Positions 49,735-61,200 of a DNA stretch of 64,000 nucleotides are shown in pieces. A program made the position numbers and the translations under genes. Numbering within the stretch: the first letter of the stretch is position 1; each line of letters begins with the position of its first letter. Origin of the DNA: Exiguobacterium chiriqhucha RW-2 (GTDB lineage Bacteria; Bacillota; Bacilli; Exiguobacteriales; Exiguobacteriaceae); assembly GCF_000416965.1 (NCBI RefSeq), contig NZ_ATCL01000017.1, positions 1 through 64,000 of the forward strand, given 5' to 3'. The notes beneath the pieces are model-generated. The model searched no databases, had not been told where the DNA came from, and saw nothing but the letters and a program-made list of their open reading frames with translations.

Positions 49735-52700
49735 TTATAATACAACAATTTCCTGCAATTCGAGCGAATAAATGAGCATCTGCCCGACCGTGATTCCCCA
49801 AATCGCCTCGATTGCCTCACGATAAAGCGAGAGTTGGACGTGATAGCGGTCTCGCAACATTTGTTTGGCCGCTTCACGGGAACCGCTCGAGAAAAGCACG
49901 GAGTCCGATTTATAGTCAAGGAGCACATACGTCTCTCCGTCATAAAACAGACAATCGATAATTCCTTGAATCAGCACGTGCTCGTCGGTGAACACCCCTG
50001 TCGGATTGACTCGCTCGGCCGGGACCGTGTACGTGAACGGTAGCTCGCGCCAACCTGTCCCGGTTTGAAGCGCTGCTGTCAACGAGCGTCCTGTTTCAGA
50101 GGCAAAGAACGCCTCGATTTCGGGACTCGCAAGCCGTGCCGTCTCGGCCTCGACCGGGCTGAGCATGCTTTCCGCTTCCCAGCGGTCGATTTGGACATCG
50201 AGCGGTTTGGACGGGTCAATTAATTGGAAGACGAGATGTAACGTCGTCCCCCGTTCCGCCCCTGTCTGTTGAGATTGCTTCCATTTCGGTTCTCGATACG
50301 GGGTGTCCGTCGCCCGGTACGTCTCTTCGAACGCCGCCTGTTCAAGCTGAAGCGCCCGTTTCAACTCGGTCACCGTTTGTTTGGCCGCCGTCTCCGTCGC
50401 AGCCTGCGCCGGATAAGCGTAGGCGAATGCCTTGTGGACGAACTCGCTGACGTTCGCTTCGTCTTTCACCTTGAAATCGATCGCCTCGAACTGTTTGACG
50501 TGATGGAGCTGCGCCATCATCTCTTGGAGCGTCGCGACTTCTGCCAAATCTCCCTCACCGATGATGCGATACGTCCACGGTGTCGCTTCTGGTTGCGGAG
50601 CGATAACCGGCAAGCCTTGTTGTTCTAAGAACGAGGCAGCCCCTTCAAGTTTCAGGAGTGCCGGAGCGACCCAATCGAGATACGTCTTCGCGTCACGACG
50701 CGACTCGGCCGATAACGTCGTCCCGGTCTGCTCGACGTGCAGCCACTTCTGAATCTGTTTCCCCGGTTCTTTAATCGTCCCGACCAAAATCAATTTCTCT
50801 TTGGCACGGGTGAGGGCGACATACAGGACGCGCATCTCTTCGGCTTTCATCGTGGCATCGAGATCGCGGCGAATCATCTCTTTGACGAACGTCTCCGTCT
50901 TCGTCCGGGTGACGACATCGATGGCGTCGAGTGAGATGCCATACCGTTTATGGAAGATGACGCGCTGCATTTGGTCGCGTTTATTGAACTGCTTTCCAAG
51001 CTGGGCGACGATCGTGACCGGGAATTCCAGTCCTTTCGACTTATGGACCGTCATGATTCGGACGACGTTCTCTTCTTCGCCGAGCGAACGCGCCTCTGAC
51101 AAATCCTCACCGTTATCTTGCAGTCGGTCCATCACGCGGAGGAAGCGATACAAACCGCGGTATCCGCTCCGTTCATAGGACAAGGCCCGATCATAGAGCG
51201 CCTTCAAGTTTTCTTGGCGTCCTTTCCCACCTGGCAAGCCGCCGGCGAAATCGTAGAAGCCGGTGTCGTTGAACACTTGTTGAATCAGCTCCGACAAACT
51301 ATGGTTCCGTGCGAACGTGCGCCACGCTGACAACGCGTCGAGCACATCGCCGCACTTCAGACCGAGGTCATCCTCATCGTCCGCTTTCGCTTTGAGCGCC
51401 TCGAAGAACGAGTCCTCCGATTCAAGACGAATCTTGGCCAGTTCTTGGTCACTGAAGCCGAACATCGGTGAACGGAGCGCTCCCGCGAGCGGGATGTCTT
51501 GAAGCGGATTGTCAATCAGTTTCAACACGGCGAGCATCATGCGAATCTCGGTCGCCTGGAAATAGCCGCCGTCTGAATCGGTATAGGCCGGGATGTTGTA
51601 CTGTGTCAAAATATCCATTAGCTGTTCGACGCGCTCTTTTTTTGAGCGGACCAAGATGACGATATCGCGATATTCGCACGACCGCAGCAAGCCGGTCGCC
51701 TCATCGGTCACTTTGAACGGTTCCTCGCCCGAGACAAGTTCTAAAATCCGGGTCGCGATGGCGCGTCCTTCGAGCTCTTGTTTCGAGAGATCACGACTCT
51801 CACCATTGACGAGAATCAGCTCAGGTCTCGCCTCGAGCTCCTCATACGCCCGGCCTGGCACGAGTCGGGCCGCCTCATCGTATTCAATCTCACTTACTTC
51901 CTCGTCCATCAACCGGACGAACAAGTCGTTGATGCCATGGAGCACTTCGGCCCGGCTCCTGAAGTTTTGGGACAGGTCGATCCGTTGTCCCGAACCACCT
52001 TGTTTGAACCGGGTCGCCTTTTCGATGAACAGACGCGGCTCGGCATGGCGGAACCGATAAATCGATTGTTTGATATCGCCGACCATGAACAAGTTGCCGA
52101 CGTGTTCGGCTTCGTGGCTGACGAGTCCGATAATCGTCTCTTGGATCTCGTTCGTATCTTGATACTCATCGATCAACACTTCGGCGAAGCGCTGTTTATA
52201 GAGCGATGCGACCGAAGACGGTCCGTCCCCGTCGCGCAAAATCGCGAGCGCATAATGTTCAAGGTCGCTGAAATCGACGAAGGCGCGGTCCCGCTTCGCC
52301 TGCTCATAGGCGGCACCGAACGTCCGGACGGTCTTGACGAGCGTCTCGACGAGCGGACATTGCGTCATCAAGACCTCTAAATAGTCCGCTCCGCTCGTGC
52401 CGGCCTGTGCGGTCGCTTCGCTCAACTTCTTCTTCGCCTGGTCGTAGGCCGGTTTCAACACCGTGTGGTAGACATGATGTTCGTCTTTCTTTTGGACGGA
52501 TTTCATCGTCCCGAATTTGACGGCGCGGGAAGCCGTCTCGAGCTCGCTCCACTTGAACGAGTTCGGATCAAGGTTCGCGAACGGCAAAATCGCCTGTTGC
52601 ACGTTCTCGGATTGCGCCTCATAACCGGCGAGCCGAAGCTCGATGGCGACGCGACGAAGTTGACGCAACGCTTTCTCGATGTCTACCCAAAGCAGGTGAC

Positions 52701-53337
52701 CGAATTCGATCAGCAATTGCTCATCGTCCGGGTCCCCGTCAAATTGATACAACGAGACGAGCTCATCCAGATAGGCTTCCGGGTCAGGCAGTGTTCGCGC
52801 ATAGTGATAAAGTCCGAGAATCAACTCCTCAATCTCACTGTCCCCGCGGTCGGACGTATAGGCGTCAATCAAGGCGAAGAACGCTTGGTCTTGTTCGCCA
52901 TAGGCGTCTTCGAGCACGTCTTCGAGCACATCGTCCTGCAAGAGCACCAAATCACGCTCTTCAGCGATTTTGAACGCCGGGTCGAGGTCGAGCAAATAGT
53001 AATTCTCTCGAATCACCTCGAGACAGAACGAGTGAATCGTCGTGATGAGTGCTCGGTTGAGCATTTGGCGTTGTTTGCGAATATATGCGTTCTCCGGGTC
53101 GTCACGAAGCGCTTGATCGAGCGCTTTGGCGATTCGCCGCTTCATCTCGGCCGCGGCCGCATTCGTGAATGTGACCACGAGCATGCGGTCGGCCGTCAGT
53201 TCGTCCGTCTCATCCAAGAGACGGCTCGCAAGTCGTTCCACGAGGACTGCCGTCTTGCCGGAACCGGCTGCCGCCGAGACGAGCACGTGCGATCCTCTGG
53301 CATCAATGGCCGCTTGTTGGTCATTCGTCCACTTCAT
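49735..53337 (-). CDS. addA: ATP-dependent helicase/nuclease subunit AddA
   Basis: 1200 residues. UvrD-type helicase with Walker A AAAGSGKT at about 22-29, VDFSDLEHYAL, DEYQDTN (Walker B), and VxxVTRTKTETF/VYVALTRAKEKL (motif VI); the C-terminal RecB-like nuclease motif is LLDYKSDSV. AddAB resects double-strand breaks up to Chi. ATG 53337 has AGGAGG at eight bases; the listed longer frame begins with GTG three codons earlier. Overlaps addB by 17 bases. Confidence 0.95.
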   Translation of the reverse strand: MKWTNDQQAAIDARGSHVLVSAAAGSGKTAVLVERLASRLLDETDELTADRMLVVTFTNAAAAEMKRRIAKALDQALRDDPENAYIRKQRQMLNRALITTIHSFCLEVIRENYYLLDLDPAFKIAEERDLVLLQDDVLEDVLEDAYGEQDQAFFALIDAYTSDRGDSEIEELILGLYHYARTLPDPEAYLDELVSLYQFDGDPDDEQLLIEFGHLLWVDIEKALRQLRRVAIELRLAGYEAQSENVQQAILPFANLDPNSFKWSELETASRAVKFGTMKSVQKKDEHHVYHTVLKPAYDQAKKKLSEATAQAGTSGADYLEVLMTQCPLVETLVKTVRTFGAAYEQAKRDRAFVDFSDLEHYALAILRDGDGPSSVASLYKQRFAEVLIDEYQDTNEIQETIIGLVSHEAEHVGNLFMVGDIKQSIYRFRHAEPRLFIEKATRFKQGGSGQRIDLSQNFRSRAEVLHGINDLFVRLMDEEVSEIEYDEAARLVPGRAYEELEARPELILVNGESRDLSKQELEGRAIATRILELVSGEEPFKVTDEATGLLRSCEYRDIVILVRSKKERVEQLMDILTQYNIPAYTDSDGGYFQATEIRMMLAVLKLIDNPLQDIPLAGALRSPMFGFSDQELAKIRLESEDSFFEALKAKADDEDDLGLKCGDVLDALSAWRTFARNHSLSELIQQVFNDTGFYDFAGGLPGGKGRQENLKALYDRALSYERSGYRGLYRFLRVMDRLQDNGEDLSEARSLGEEENVVRIMTVHKSKGLEFPVTIVAQLGKQFNKRDQMQRVIFHKRYGISLDAIDVVTRTKTETFVKEMIRRDLDATMKAEEMRVLYVALTRAKEKLILVGTIKEPGKQIQKWLHVEQTGTTLSAESRRDAKTYLDWVAPALLKLEGAASFLEQQGLPVIAPQPEATPWTYRIIGEGDLAEVATLQEMMAQLHHVKQFEAIDFKVKDEANVSEFVHKAFAYAYPAQAATETAAKQTVTELKRALQLEQAAFEETYRATDTPYREPKWKQSQQTGAERGTTLHLVFQLIDPSKPLDVQIDRWEAESMLSPVEAETARLASPEIEAFFASETGRSLTAALQTGTGWRELPFTYTVPAERVNPTGVFTDEHVLIQGIIDCLFYDGETYVLLDYKSDSVLFSSGSREAAKQMLRDRYHVQLSLYREAIEAIWGITVGQMLIYSLELQEIVVL

Positions 53338-56300
53338 CGACGTCACCTCCTAATCTTGACAAGACGTCATCTTTTTCTAGCTTTTTCAATTGCCGTGTCT
53401 CGTTGGACAACGCCTCATCAAAGTGACAGACACTTTGGAACGGGCACGTCTGGCATGGCCGGCGTTCTTTATACTCATACGGTTCGACCCCGATTTCACC
53501 GTCATACATCGCCTCGGCGCTCGATTGGGCCAAATCGATGGCATGGTCCATCAACTGTTCGAGTTGCGGTGGCGAGACGACTTTTTTCGTCGTGTTCGCA
53601 TCGAGCGTCCCGTCTTTCTTGTACTTGACCGGGATGACGATTGATTTTTTCTGGTCGAGTTTCGCCGTCCGGTCCATCATCTCTAAAATGGCCGGATCAT
53701 CGACGAGCAACCCTTGCATCTGATACGACTCGAGCACCTTGCGTTCGGTGTCGGTATCCGTCTCGGCCGGAGCGACGAGCGGGCGATGGACGTGGAAATA
53801 GAGCGCGGCCGCTGGGGCGACGTTCTCTTGCGTCCAGGCGTTCGCCTGCTCAATCAACACTTTCAAATAGATGAGCATCTGCATCGCGAGCCCGTAATAA
53901 ATCTCGGCGAAGTCGATCTCTCGTTTACTCGACTTGTAATCGACGATCCGAACGTACAATTGGTCGTGAATCGAAGCCGTATCGACCCGGTCAATCCGAC
54001 CGACGAGTTCGCACGTCGCCCCGTTACTGAGCGTGAACGATACCGGCGGGAAATTGCCGCTGCCGAAAGCGAGCTCAAAGGCGACCGGATCGAACCCGTC
54101 TCGTTTCGACTGCTCGATTAACACTTCCGCCGTCTTGCTGACGACGTCGGTCAATTTTTTCTTCAAATAGCCATACCGGTTCGAACTCATCAAAATCGCG
54201 TTTTGAATCTCTGGTGTGACGAGCTCGACGGCCGCCTCGGCGAGAGACGAACATTCCTCCCGGCTCACATCACGCCATTCTTTCCCTTCCATCTGCACGG
54301 TCTGGGACATGTGCTCGATGGTGCGATGATACAAGTTGCCGATATCTGGCGCCTCTAAGCGATACAAGCGGCGCTCTTTTAAACGAAGGCCGTAACTGGC
54401 GAAGTGACGGTACGGACAGGCTTGGAACGTCTCGAGCCGCGAGACGCTCGCCCGAATCGAGTTCGTGTAGAGCGACTTGGCGACGTCTTCCGGTAACGGC
54501 TTGGGCACGTTTTGATAGAAGAGCGCGCTCGTCAATAACCGGATCCGCTCGCGGCCTTCCGGATGTTTCAACAGCTCGTTATATACCGTGAACCACGTGT
54601 CTTGAATCGGGTAGTGGCGACTGAGCCGCTGTAATTCGAGCGCCGTGACCGCTGCCGTCTGATTCACGTTCGTGATGAACGACAACTGGTCGCTCGGGCG
54701 ATGTTCACCGGCTTCTGCGAAGTGGGTCGTCACGACCTTGCCACCGCCAAGCCGCGCCTTGAGGTCCGCGATGAAGCTGGCCGGCTGAATCGCCTTGCCG
54801 GCGCGGTCGACGAGGGCGTAGCTGACGAACAGCCGATGACTCGGTGCAGTGAGCGCCTTATACAAATAGTACGTCTCATCGTCAAACAAGTGCTCGGTCG
54901 CTTTCCCGGCCCGGACGCCGTTCTCGTGCATGAAGTCGAGGTCCTGGTCGGTCAATAGTTTCGACTGGGTCGAGACGAGCGGGATTTGATCTTCGTTCGC
55001 TCCGAGCAGGAAGACGACTTTCTTATCAAGCAACCGGCCCCGAACATAATCGGTGACCGTCAATTGATCCAAAGAAGGCGGGACGAGCGCATAGCGCAGA
55101 CTATCGAGCCCGGTGTCCATCATTTGGAGGAACAGCTCGGTCGAGAGCGTCTCGTCCGGTGCGGCCGCCTCTAGCTGTTCAAGCAAGTGCAACACCGCGT
55201 CCCATACTTGCGTATGTTCGCGCGCCTCGAGCAAGCGTGCCTCTTCGAGCGCCTCATCTCGCCAATGGGCAAGACAGGACGCCACGCCGACTCGTTCCAA
55301 GAATGCGTAGATGGCATGCGTGTAAGCCTGCATCGTTTTCGCTGCCTTCAAGTCATCCAACAACGGGTCGAACGTGTCGACGACGGTTTGCCGATAGCGA
55401 TTGAGCGCCGTCTCTACGTCGAGTTCTTCCCCGGTCAACCGTGCCTCTTCCTCGGCACGACGTTTCAAGTACCACGCATCATGCCAATGGTAATGTTTAA
55501 TCCCCCGTTCAATCACGAACGCCTCGAGCCGGTCGACCGATGTGCGTCGATGCTCCGCATCGAGCAGAATCAATTCCGTCTTCAGTGCGCGAAACACCGG
55601 CTCTTCCCGGTATCCACGGAGTGCGACTTCAATCGTCGCCTTCAGTAATTCGACGACCGGATGATCGAGCATCGGTTGTCGCTCATCGAGGAAGAACGGC
55701 AAGTTCATTTTTTGTAGCGCCTGCGTCGCCAAATCGCCGTACGCTTCAAGCGAACGGGACACGAACGCGATATCGCGGTAACGGAAGCCTTCCTCACGAA
55801 CGAGACGCACGACTTCACGGACGGCGGCCTCGACTTCCACCGACCGGTCGACGGCCGCGTGTAACACGACGTTCGAATCGGGACGGGTATACGGGGCTGC
55901 CGTCACTTGCCCGAACGTGGCCTCGAGATAGGCCAAGCTCGGATGTTGGAAGCGAGGCGCACCCGTATGAGGCGTGTCACTCGACGAGATGCCCCGTTCG
56001 GATAACAGCTCTTTGAAGCGCATGAGCGTACGCTGTGTCGGTCCGAAAGACGGATGGGGCCGGTAGAGCGAATCCGGATCGATCGTCAACAGGACATCGA
56101 GCGGCGCCTTCTCCGCCAAAGCGACCAGCACCGCCAGCTCCTGCTCGGAAAATTCATTGAACCCATCGACGTAAAACCGGGTCCCGGTCAAGTCGATGTC
56201 CGGCAACAGTTGCAGCAGCACGTTAAAGTAATCTTCGGCGTGCAGCGATTTCCCCGCTGTCATCGTCAAGAAGCCTTCATACAGGATGGACAGGTCCTGC

Positions 56301-56761
56301 AGTTTCAGCGACCGGTGTTGGTCTTGTTCGCTCAAGCGGAGCAACTGCTCCGGATCGACGAGTCCTCGTTTGAGGAGCGTGATCAACGCATTCAATTCCT
56401 CATAGAAACCGAACTGATTCATCGTCCGGCGGAACAAGGTCAAGCGTTCCTCGTTCATCTCGACGACACGGCGCAACAGCAAATGTGTCCCCGTCTGGTC
56501 CAAAAACTGTTCGGTCGCGACGCCACGGTCGCGCATCATCAAAAAGGCGAGACGGCGCATCGATAAGACTTGAATCCGGGTCGACCCGTTCAAGCCGTCG
56601 GTCATCGCCATCTTCCGTTCCATTTCAAACGACATTTGGTCTGGGACGAGCATATAGATGGTCGGTCCGCTCGGGTCACGCTTCAGCTCTTCGATGACTT
56701 GTTTCGTCATCCATTCGCTTTTTCCGCTCCCGGAACGCCCGACGTGAAAAGTGACCGTCAT
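53321..56761 (-). CDS. addB: ATP-dependent helicase/deoxyribonuclease subunit AddB
   Basis: 1146 residues. Walker A GRSGSGKS at 8-15, a degenerate helicase body, and a C-terminal nuclease with LYVRIVDYKSSKREIDFAEIYYGL. The four cysteines of the AddB iron-sulfur cluster are visible: one in FQACPYRHFASYG and three in PCQTCPFQSVC. First gene of addBA, with AAGGGG upstream of the ATG. Confidence 0.95.
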   Translation of the reverse strand: MTVTFHVGRSGSGKSEWMTKQVIEELKRDPSGPTIYMLVPDQMSFEMERKMAMTDGLNGSTRIQVLSMRRLAFLMMRDRGVATEQFLDQTGTHLLLRRVVEMNEERLTLFRRTMNQFGFYEELNALITLLKRGLVDPEQLLRLSEQDQHRSLKLQDLSILYEGFLTMTAGKSLHAEDYFNVLLQLLPDIDLTGTRFYVDGFNEFSEQELAVLVALAEKAPLDVLLTIDPDSLYRPHPSFGPTQRTLMRFKELLSERGISSSDTPHTGAPRFQHPSLAYLEATFGQVTAAPYTRPDSNVVLHAAVDRSVEVEAAVREVVRLVREEGFRYRDIAFVSRSLEAYGDLATQALQKMNLPFFLDERQPMLDHPVVELLKATIEVALRGYREEPVFRALKTELILLDAEHRRTSVDRLEAFVIERGIKHYHWHDAWYLKRRAEEEARLTGEELDVETALNRYRQTVVDTFDPLLDDLKAAKTMQAYTHAIYAFLERVGVASCLAHWRDEALEEARLLEAREHTQVWDAVLHLLEQLEAAAPDETLSTELFLQMMDTGLDSLRYALVPPSLDQLTVTDYVRGRLLDKKVVFLLGANEDQIPLVSTQSKLLTDQDLDFMHENGVRAGKATEHLFDDETYYLYKALTAPSHRLFVSYALVDRAGKAIQPASFIADLKARLGGGKVVTTHFAEAGEHRPSDQLSFITNVNQTAAVTALELQRLSRHYPIQDTWFTVYNELLKHPEGRERIRLLTSALFYQNVPKPLPEDVAKSLYTNSIRASVSRLETFQACPYRHFASYGLRLKERRLYRLEAPDIGNLYHRTIEHMSQTVQMEGKEWRDVSREECSSLAEAAVELVTPEIQNAILMSSNRYGYLKKKLTDVVSKTAEVLIEQSKRDGFDPVAFELAFGSGNFPPVSFTLSNGATCELVGRIDRVDTASIHDQLYVRIVDYKSSKREIDFAEIYYGLAMQMLIYLKVLIEQANAWTQENVAPAAALYFHVHRPLVAPAETDTDTERKVLESYQMQGLLVDDPAILEMMDRTAKLDQKKSIVIPVKYKKDGTLDANTTKKVVSPPQLEQLMDHAIDLAQSSAEAMYDGEIGVEPYEYKERRPCQTCPFQSVCHFDEALSNETRQLKKLEKDDVLSRLGGDVDEVDE

Positions 56762-56920
56762 TTAGGCGAACACCCCTTCCCTTTTTTCTTTATTATGACC
56801 CATTCCGCGCAGTTTGTAGAGGGAAATCCTTCGAGACCCCGGCAAGAAAATTGGCCAGCCCGCATCCTTCCCAATTTCAGCGAAAATCGATTAGACTGGA
56901 CGTATGAGGGGGAAATGAAC

Positions 56921-57301
56921 ATGAGTGCATATGAACAATTCGGCGGCGAGCGTGGAGTCCAACAGCTCGTAGACGCCTTTTATGATCTCGTCTACGCCGA
57001 CCCGGTCTTGTTGCCGTTGTTTCCGGACGACAAAGAGCGGGTCAAAGCGCATCAATTCGAATTTTTAACACAGTTGCTCGGGGGACCGAAACTGTATACG
57101 GAACGTCGTGGTGGCGGTAACTTGGCGATGATCCATCGTGACCACCCCATCTCTGAGACTCATGCCGGACATTGGCTCGGCTGCATGGAGCAAGCGCTCA
57201 AAACGGTCGATGCGCCCGAGTCGATCAAACAACAGCTGTTCCATCGCTTGATCATGTCATCCTCGAACGTCGTCCGCGTCTGCTCGCACCATTTTGAGTA
57301 G
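56921..57301 (+). CDS. Truncated haemoglobin, group II
   Basis: 126 residues. YEQFGGERGVQQLVDAFYDLVYADPVLLPLFP, a TQLLGGP motif, the proximal-histidine region HPISETHAGHWLGCMEQAL and C-terminal HHF are typical of the YjbI/trHbO group. Such globins bind oxygen or NO. ATG 56921 was chosen for GAGGGGG at eight bases; an ATG two codons earlier is too close. Divergent from addB. Confidence 0.9.
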   Translation: MSAYEQFGGERGVQQLVDAFYDLVYADPVLLPLFPDDKERVKAHQFEFLTQLLGGPKLYTERRGGGNLAMIHRDHPISETHAGHWLGCMEQALKTVDAPESIKQQLFHRLIMSSSNVVRVCSHHFE

Positions 57302-57356
57302 TCAGCCTTTCGAAAAGCGGGTATGATAAGAAAGTAAGTAAAGGAGGTCGTTTTTC

Positions 57357-57713
57357 ATGACAGAAGAAGAAAAGAAAGAGGCCGTTTCGTCTGAAGAAGA
57401 AACGGAAGAAGTAGAACCGACGGCAGTCCTCGCCGACGCCCTCGAAGAGGACGAAGAGGAAGAAGACCAACCCGAAGAAAAGAACATGGACCACATTAAA
57501 GGTGTGTTCAACTATATGCACGAGAACGGACGAGAGTACCGCGTCGTCTTTTATCAGGACCGCAAAAACCTCGTCTTCCGTGAACTCGGCAACGGGAAAG
57601 TCGAATTCGTCGGACGTTTCACTGACGAGGCATACGATGAAGAGAATGAAGCAGAGATGCGCGAACTCGGCGAGCAACAGCTCGAACGGATTCTTGCGGA
57701 TCGTCTCAAATAA
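57357..57713 (+). CDS. Hypothetical acidic protein
   Basis: 118 residues. The first 45 are almost entirely Glu/Asp/Lys/Ala (disordered), followed by a small compact part, GVFNYMHENGREYRVVFYQDRKNLVFRELGNGKVEFVGRF, that looks like a beta-sheet, and an acidic helix. I do not recognise the family. RBS AAAGGAGG. It sits behind the truncated globin gene in the same direction, 55 bp apart. Confidence 0.7.
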   Translation: MTEEEKKEAVSSEEETEEVEPTAVLADALEEDEEEEDQPEEKNMDHIKGVFNYMHENGREYRVVFYQDRKNLVFRELGNGKVEFVGRFTDEAYDEENEAEMRELGEQQLERILADRLK

Positions 57714-57742
57714 AAAAATCGCCCGAGTTGGGCGATTTTTTT
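57712..57742. terminator. Bidirectional terminator
   Basis: A 7-bp ATCGCCC/GGGCGAT stem (57718-57724 with 57730-57736) with A- and T-runs outside, between the convergent genes. Confidence 0.85.
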
Positions 57743-58151
57743 ATTTTCCTTTGTTCCGCTTTTTCTTGCGCAGTGCATAAATGACTCCGGCAATCCCACC
57801 AGCGACGGCAATCCCGGCCATGGCAGGCACGAGGATTTTCTTCGTCGGAATCATCTCTTTGACCCGTTCGTACGGTGTCGGCACCGACAACTCGAGTTGA
57901 ACGGCCGACTCACCATGACCGTTGGCCCGCGCTTTGCGTGCCGCATCGGTGATGACGACGCGCCCCGTCGTATAACGGCGATTTCCATGCTCATCCGTAT
58001 ACGGACGACGTACGCGTTTGACACCGCGAACCGTCTTCCCACGGGCTGCATCCGGACGGACGACGCGTTCGCTCGTCCACGCTCGTCCCCCTGTCGCACT
58101 GTAAGCCGGGCGAATTGTCCGGCGATTTAACCATGTGTATGAATCATTCAT
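57741..58151 (-). CDS. Hypothetical basic membrane protein
   Basis: 136 residues. The N-terminal part is rich in Arg/Thr/Tyr (NRRTIRPAYSATGGRAWTSERVVRP; YTDEHGNRRYTTGRVV), and one C-terminal transmembrane segment (about 110-128) is followed by RKKKRNKGK. No family recognised. The topology (single C-terminal helix with a positive tail) suggests the N-terminal domain lies outside if the helix follows the positive-inside rule. ATG 58151 with GGAGGG; the longer frame upstream has no ribosome site. Confidence 0.65.
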   Translation of the reverse strand: MNDSYTWLNRRTIRPAYSATGGRAWTSERVVRPDAARGKTVRGVKRVRRPYTDEHGNRRYTTGRVVITDAARKARANGHGESAVQLELSVPTPYERVKEMIPTKKILVPAMAGIAVAGGIAGVIYALRKKKRNKGK

Positions 58152-58234
58152 CGTTGATTCCCTCCAATATTGTGAAGTCCTTTTCTTATTATACCCATAG
58201 AGCATCTCACAAAAACATACGTCTCCCGACGTAA

Positions 58235-58271
58235 ACGAACAAAGGATGGCCCACCTCGGGCCATCCTTTGT
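58235..58271 (-). terminator. Terminator of the RND transporter gene
   Basis: A 14-bp perfect stem (58239-58252 with 58258-58271) with a five-base loop just after the stop codon. Confidence 0.8.
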
Positions 58272-58281
58272 CGTCATGCAA

Positions 58282-61200
58282 TTACTCTGTGAACGGTTTA
58301 TCCCGGTGGCGACGTTTCGCTAAAATCAAGTAGTAAGCCGGAACGAGCACGAGCGTCAGTACCGTCGAGAACAGAATCCCTGACACGATACAGATGGCAA
58401 GTGGTTTGAAGAGTGGGTCTTGTCCGAACGCGACCGGCAAGAGGGCGACGACGGCGGTCAAGGCCGTCAACAGGATCGGACGAATCCGGGCCCGCCCTGC
58501 CTCATAGACAGCGGTCGTGACAGCCATGCCGTCCCGAATCCCTTGCTCGATGAACTCGAACAAGACGACGGCGTTCCGCACGACGATTCCGGCGAGCGAG
58601 ACAATCCCCATCGAAGCCATGAAGCTAAATGGCGTCTGTGTGACGAACAGTCCGACGACCGCTCCGGCAATCGCCAAGTAAATCGTGAACAGGACGAGCA
58701 TCGGCAGTGACAATGAATTGAACTGGAACGCGATAATCAAGAAGATTAAGAACAAGACGACGACGAACAACGTGGCGAGTTCAAGGAAGAACTCGTTTTG
58801 TGTGTCACTTGCCCCCGATTGATCAAAGGCGATCCCGTCATCGGTCAATGCAGACTCCGCATCGGCGAGCACGCGGTCGACGTCTTGTTTGAACGCTTCC
58901 TCGTCCATACCTTCGCTCGCAAAGATTTGGAGCGTCACGGTCCGTTCTCCGTTTTCACGCGGAATCTGTTGAATCTGTTCCGTCGTCGTTTCGGTGACGA
59001 ACGTGCTGAGCGGTGCGACCGGTGGGCCGGCTTCCGTTTCGACTGGGACGAGAATATCGTCTAAAGCGAGCGCCTCACGGTTTGCTTCCGCATCGACGAC
59101 AATTTTCACATCGCGCTGTTCGACACCATCATCGAACGTTCCGATTGGAATCCCGTCCGTGACGAGGCGAATCTGGTCACTGATCGCTTTCGCGGTCACG
59201 CCAGCAGCCGCCATCGCGTCACGGTCAAGCTCATACGTGAGCGTTTGGAACGGCTCTTTAATGTTATCGAGGACGAGTGCGCCGTCAATCTCTTCGAGGT
59301 CTGCTTTCACGGTATCCCGTGCCGCCACGAGCTCGTCGATTGTCTCGCCGCGCATCGTGAACTCGACAGGTGCCGAAGTCGGCGGTCCTTGTTGTTGCGT
59401 ATCCAAGAAGATTTCAGCGTCCGGGTTATTTTCCCGGATTTGTGTCGTATACTCATCAATCAATTGAATCGCATCGATTGTCTCGTTATCGACACGGACG
59501 ACGATTTGGCCGGTGTTGTCACCTGTTTGGTCGAGTCCACCCGTGAACAGGCTCGGTAACCCGCCCCCGGCAAAGATGGACGTCTCGGTGACGCCATCGA
59601 TGCTTTGGAACTCTTCCTCGATGGCTTGAAGTCTCCGTTCCGTCTCTTCCAAGTCGGTCTGGACCGGTAACGTGACGCTCGTCACGACTTCTGGTCGGTT
59701 CGCGGCCGGGAAAAATTCGAATGGTGTCAATAGAATCAATCCGTACAAGGCGGTCGTGATGACGAAACCGACGAGTCCGAACGTCCATGGACGCTTCGCA
59801 ACTTTTGGCAACAACGTGTCCGCATAGAAATTACTGAGACGGTTGAGTGGTTTCCCTAACCAACCCGGCTCTCGTTTCGAGACTTTGACTTGTTTCCGGT
59901 TCAACCAGTATTGGGCAATCGGGACGAGAGTCAAACTGATGACCATCGAAGCGAGCACCGATAACGCCAATACGGTCGGCAAGGCGCGGATAAAGTTCCC
60001 GTTTGCACCTGACAAGAGGGTCAATGGCAAGAAAGCGAAGACGACGGCGAGCGTCGAAGTAACGATCGAGCCCCACACTTCTTTCGTCCCGCGTACGGCA
60101 CCTCCCATCGCCGTATCCCCTTTCCGGTAACGACGCAGGATGTTGTCGTTGACGACGATGGCGTCATCGACGAGAATCCCGAGGGCGATGATGGCACCGA
60201 TGATGGAGATTTGGTTCAAGTCGACCCCCGTGAAGCGAAGCGGGATTAACGCGAGCAAGAACGATAATGGAATCGCCAAGCTGACGATGATGGATCCTGA
60301 TACCGTCAATCCGATCGTCGTGACGACGATGACGGCAATCATGGCGACGATGAACTCTTTTGTCAACGACGAGAAGATTGCGTCGACCGCTTTTGCCTGC
60401 TCGTAATAAGGGACGAGCTCGACGCCAGAGACGTCTCCGACTTCTGCGGCGACGACTTCATCGACGCGTTCTTGAAGCGTCGGGATATCTTGTCCCGACT
60501 CGATCGTGACTGTCAAGGAAATGGCGGGCATCCCATCGAGCGAGACGAGGTCGGTGACCGCTTTTTCCGTCTCTTCGACCGTACCGACGTCTTCGAGTAG
60601 AACGGGCGTCCCGTCTACCGATCCGACGACGACTTGGCCCATATCATTGACGTTCGTCAAACTGTCGATTGCCAACTGATAGATGCCCTCTTCCGTCGAC
60701 TGGCGTCCGAGGGGTGTCGTCTTATATTCTTCATTGATGGCCGTCAAAACGTCCGGGAAGGCGAGTTGACGCTCCCCGAGTTCGGCCGAGTCGAGCGAGA
60801 CGACGAATTCGGTTTCTGGCAATCCTTTGATTGTCACACCGGTCACGCCATCGGTCCGCAACAATCGTTCCTCCAACCGCTCGACATCTTCTCGAGCCGC
60901 TTGCAGCGTTTCGCGGTCGTCCGAAGTCAACAAATATGAAGCGACCGGCAATTGTCCGATCGAATCATTGACGGTCGGTGCCAGCGCATTCTCAGGCAAG
61001 CGCGGTGCGGCATCCGAGATGGCTTGGCGCACGTTCGCCTGGAGCTCACTTCGGTCGAAGCCGTCTTCATACTCGACTGTGATGTTTGAGAACTCGGATG
61101 CGGATAATGATGACACATTCTCGATTCCTTCGAGTCCTCTCAATTCAGTCTCCAAAATATTCGTGACGTTCCGTTCGACCGTCTCTGCGGTCGCGCCTGG

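Noticed and set aside
52465..53628. Plus-strand ORF of 387 codons opposite addA/addB
   Set aside because: Antisense shadow of the addBA junction with no start signal and no recognisable domain.
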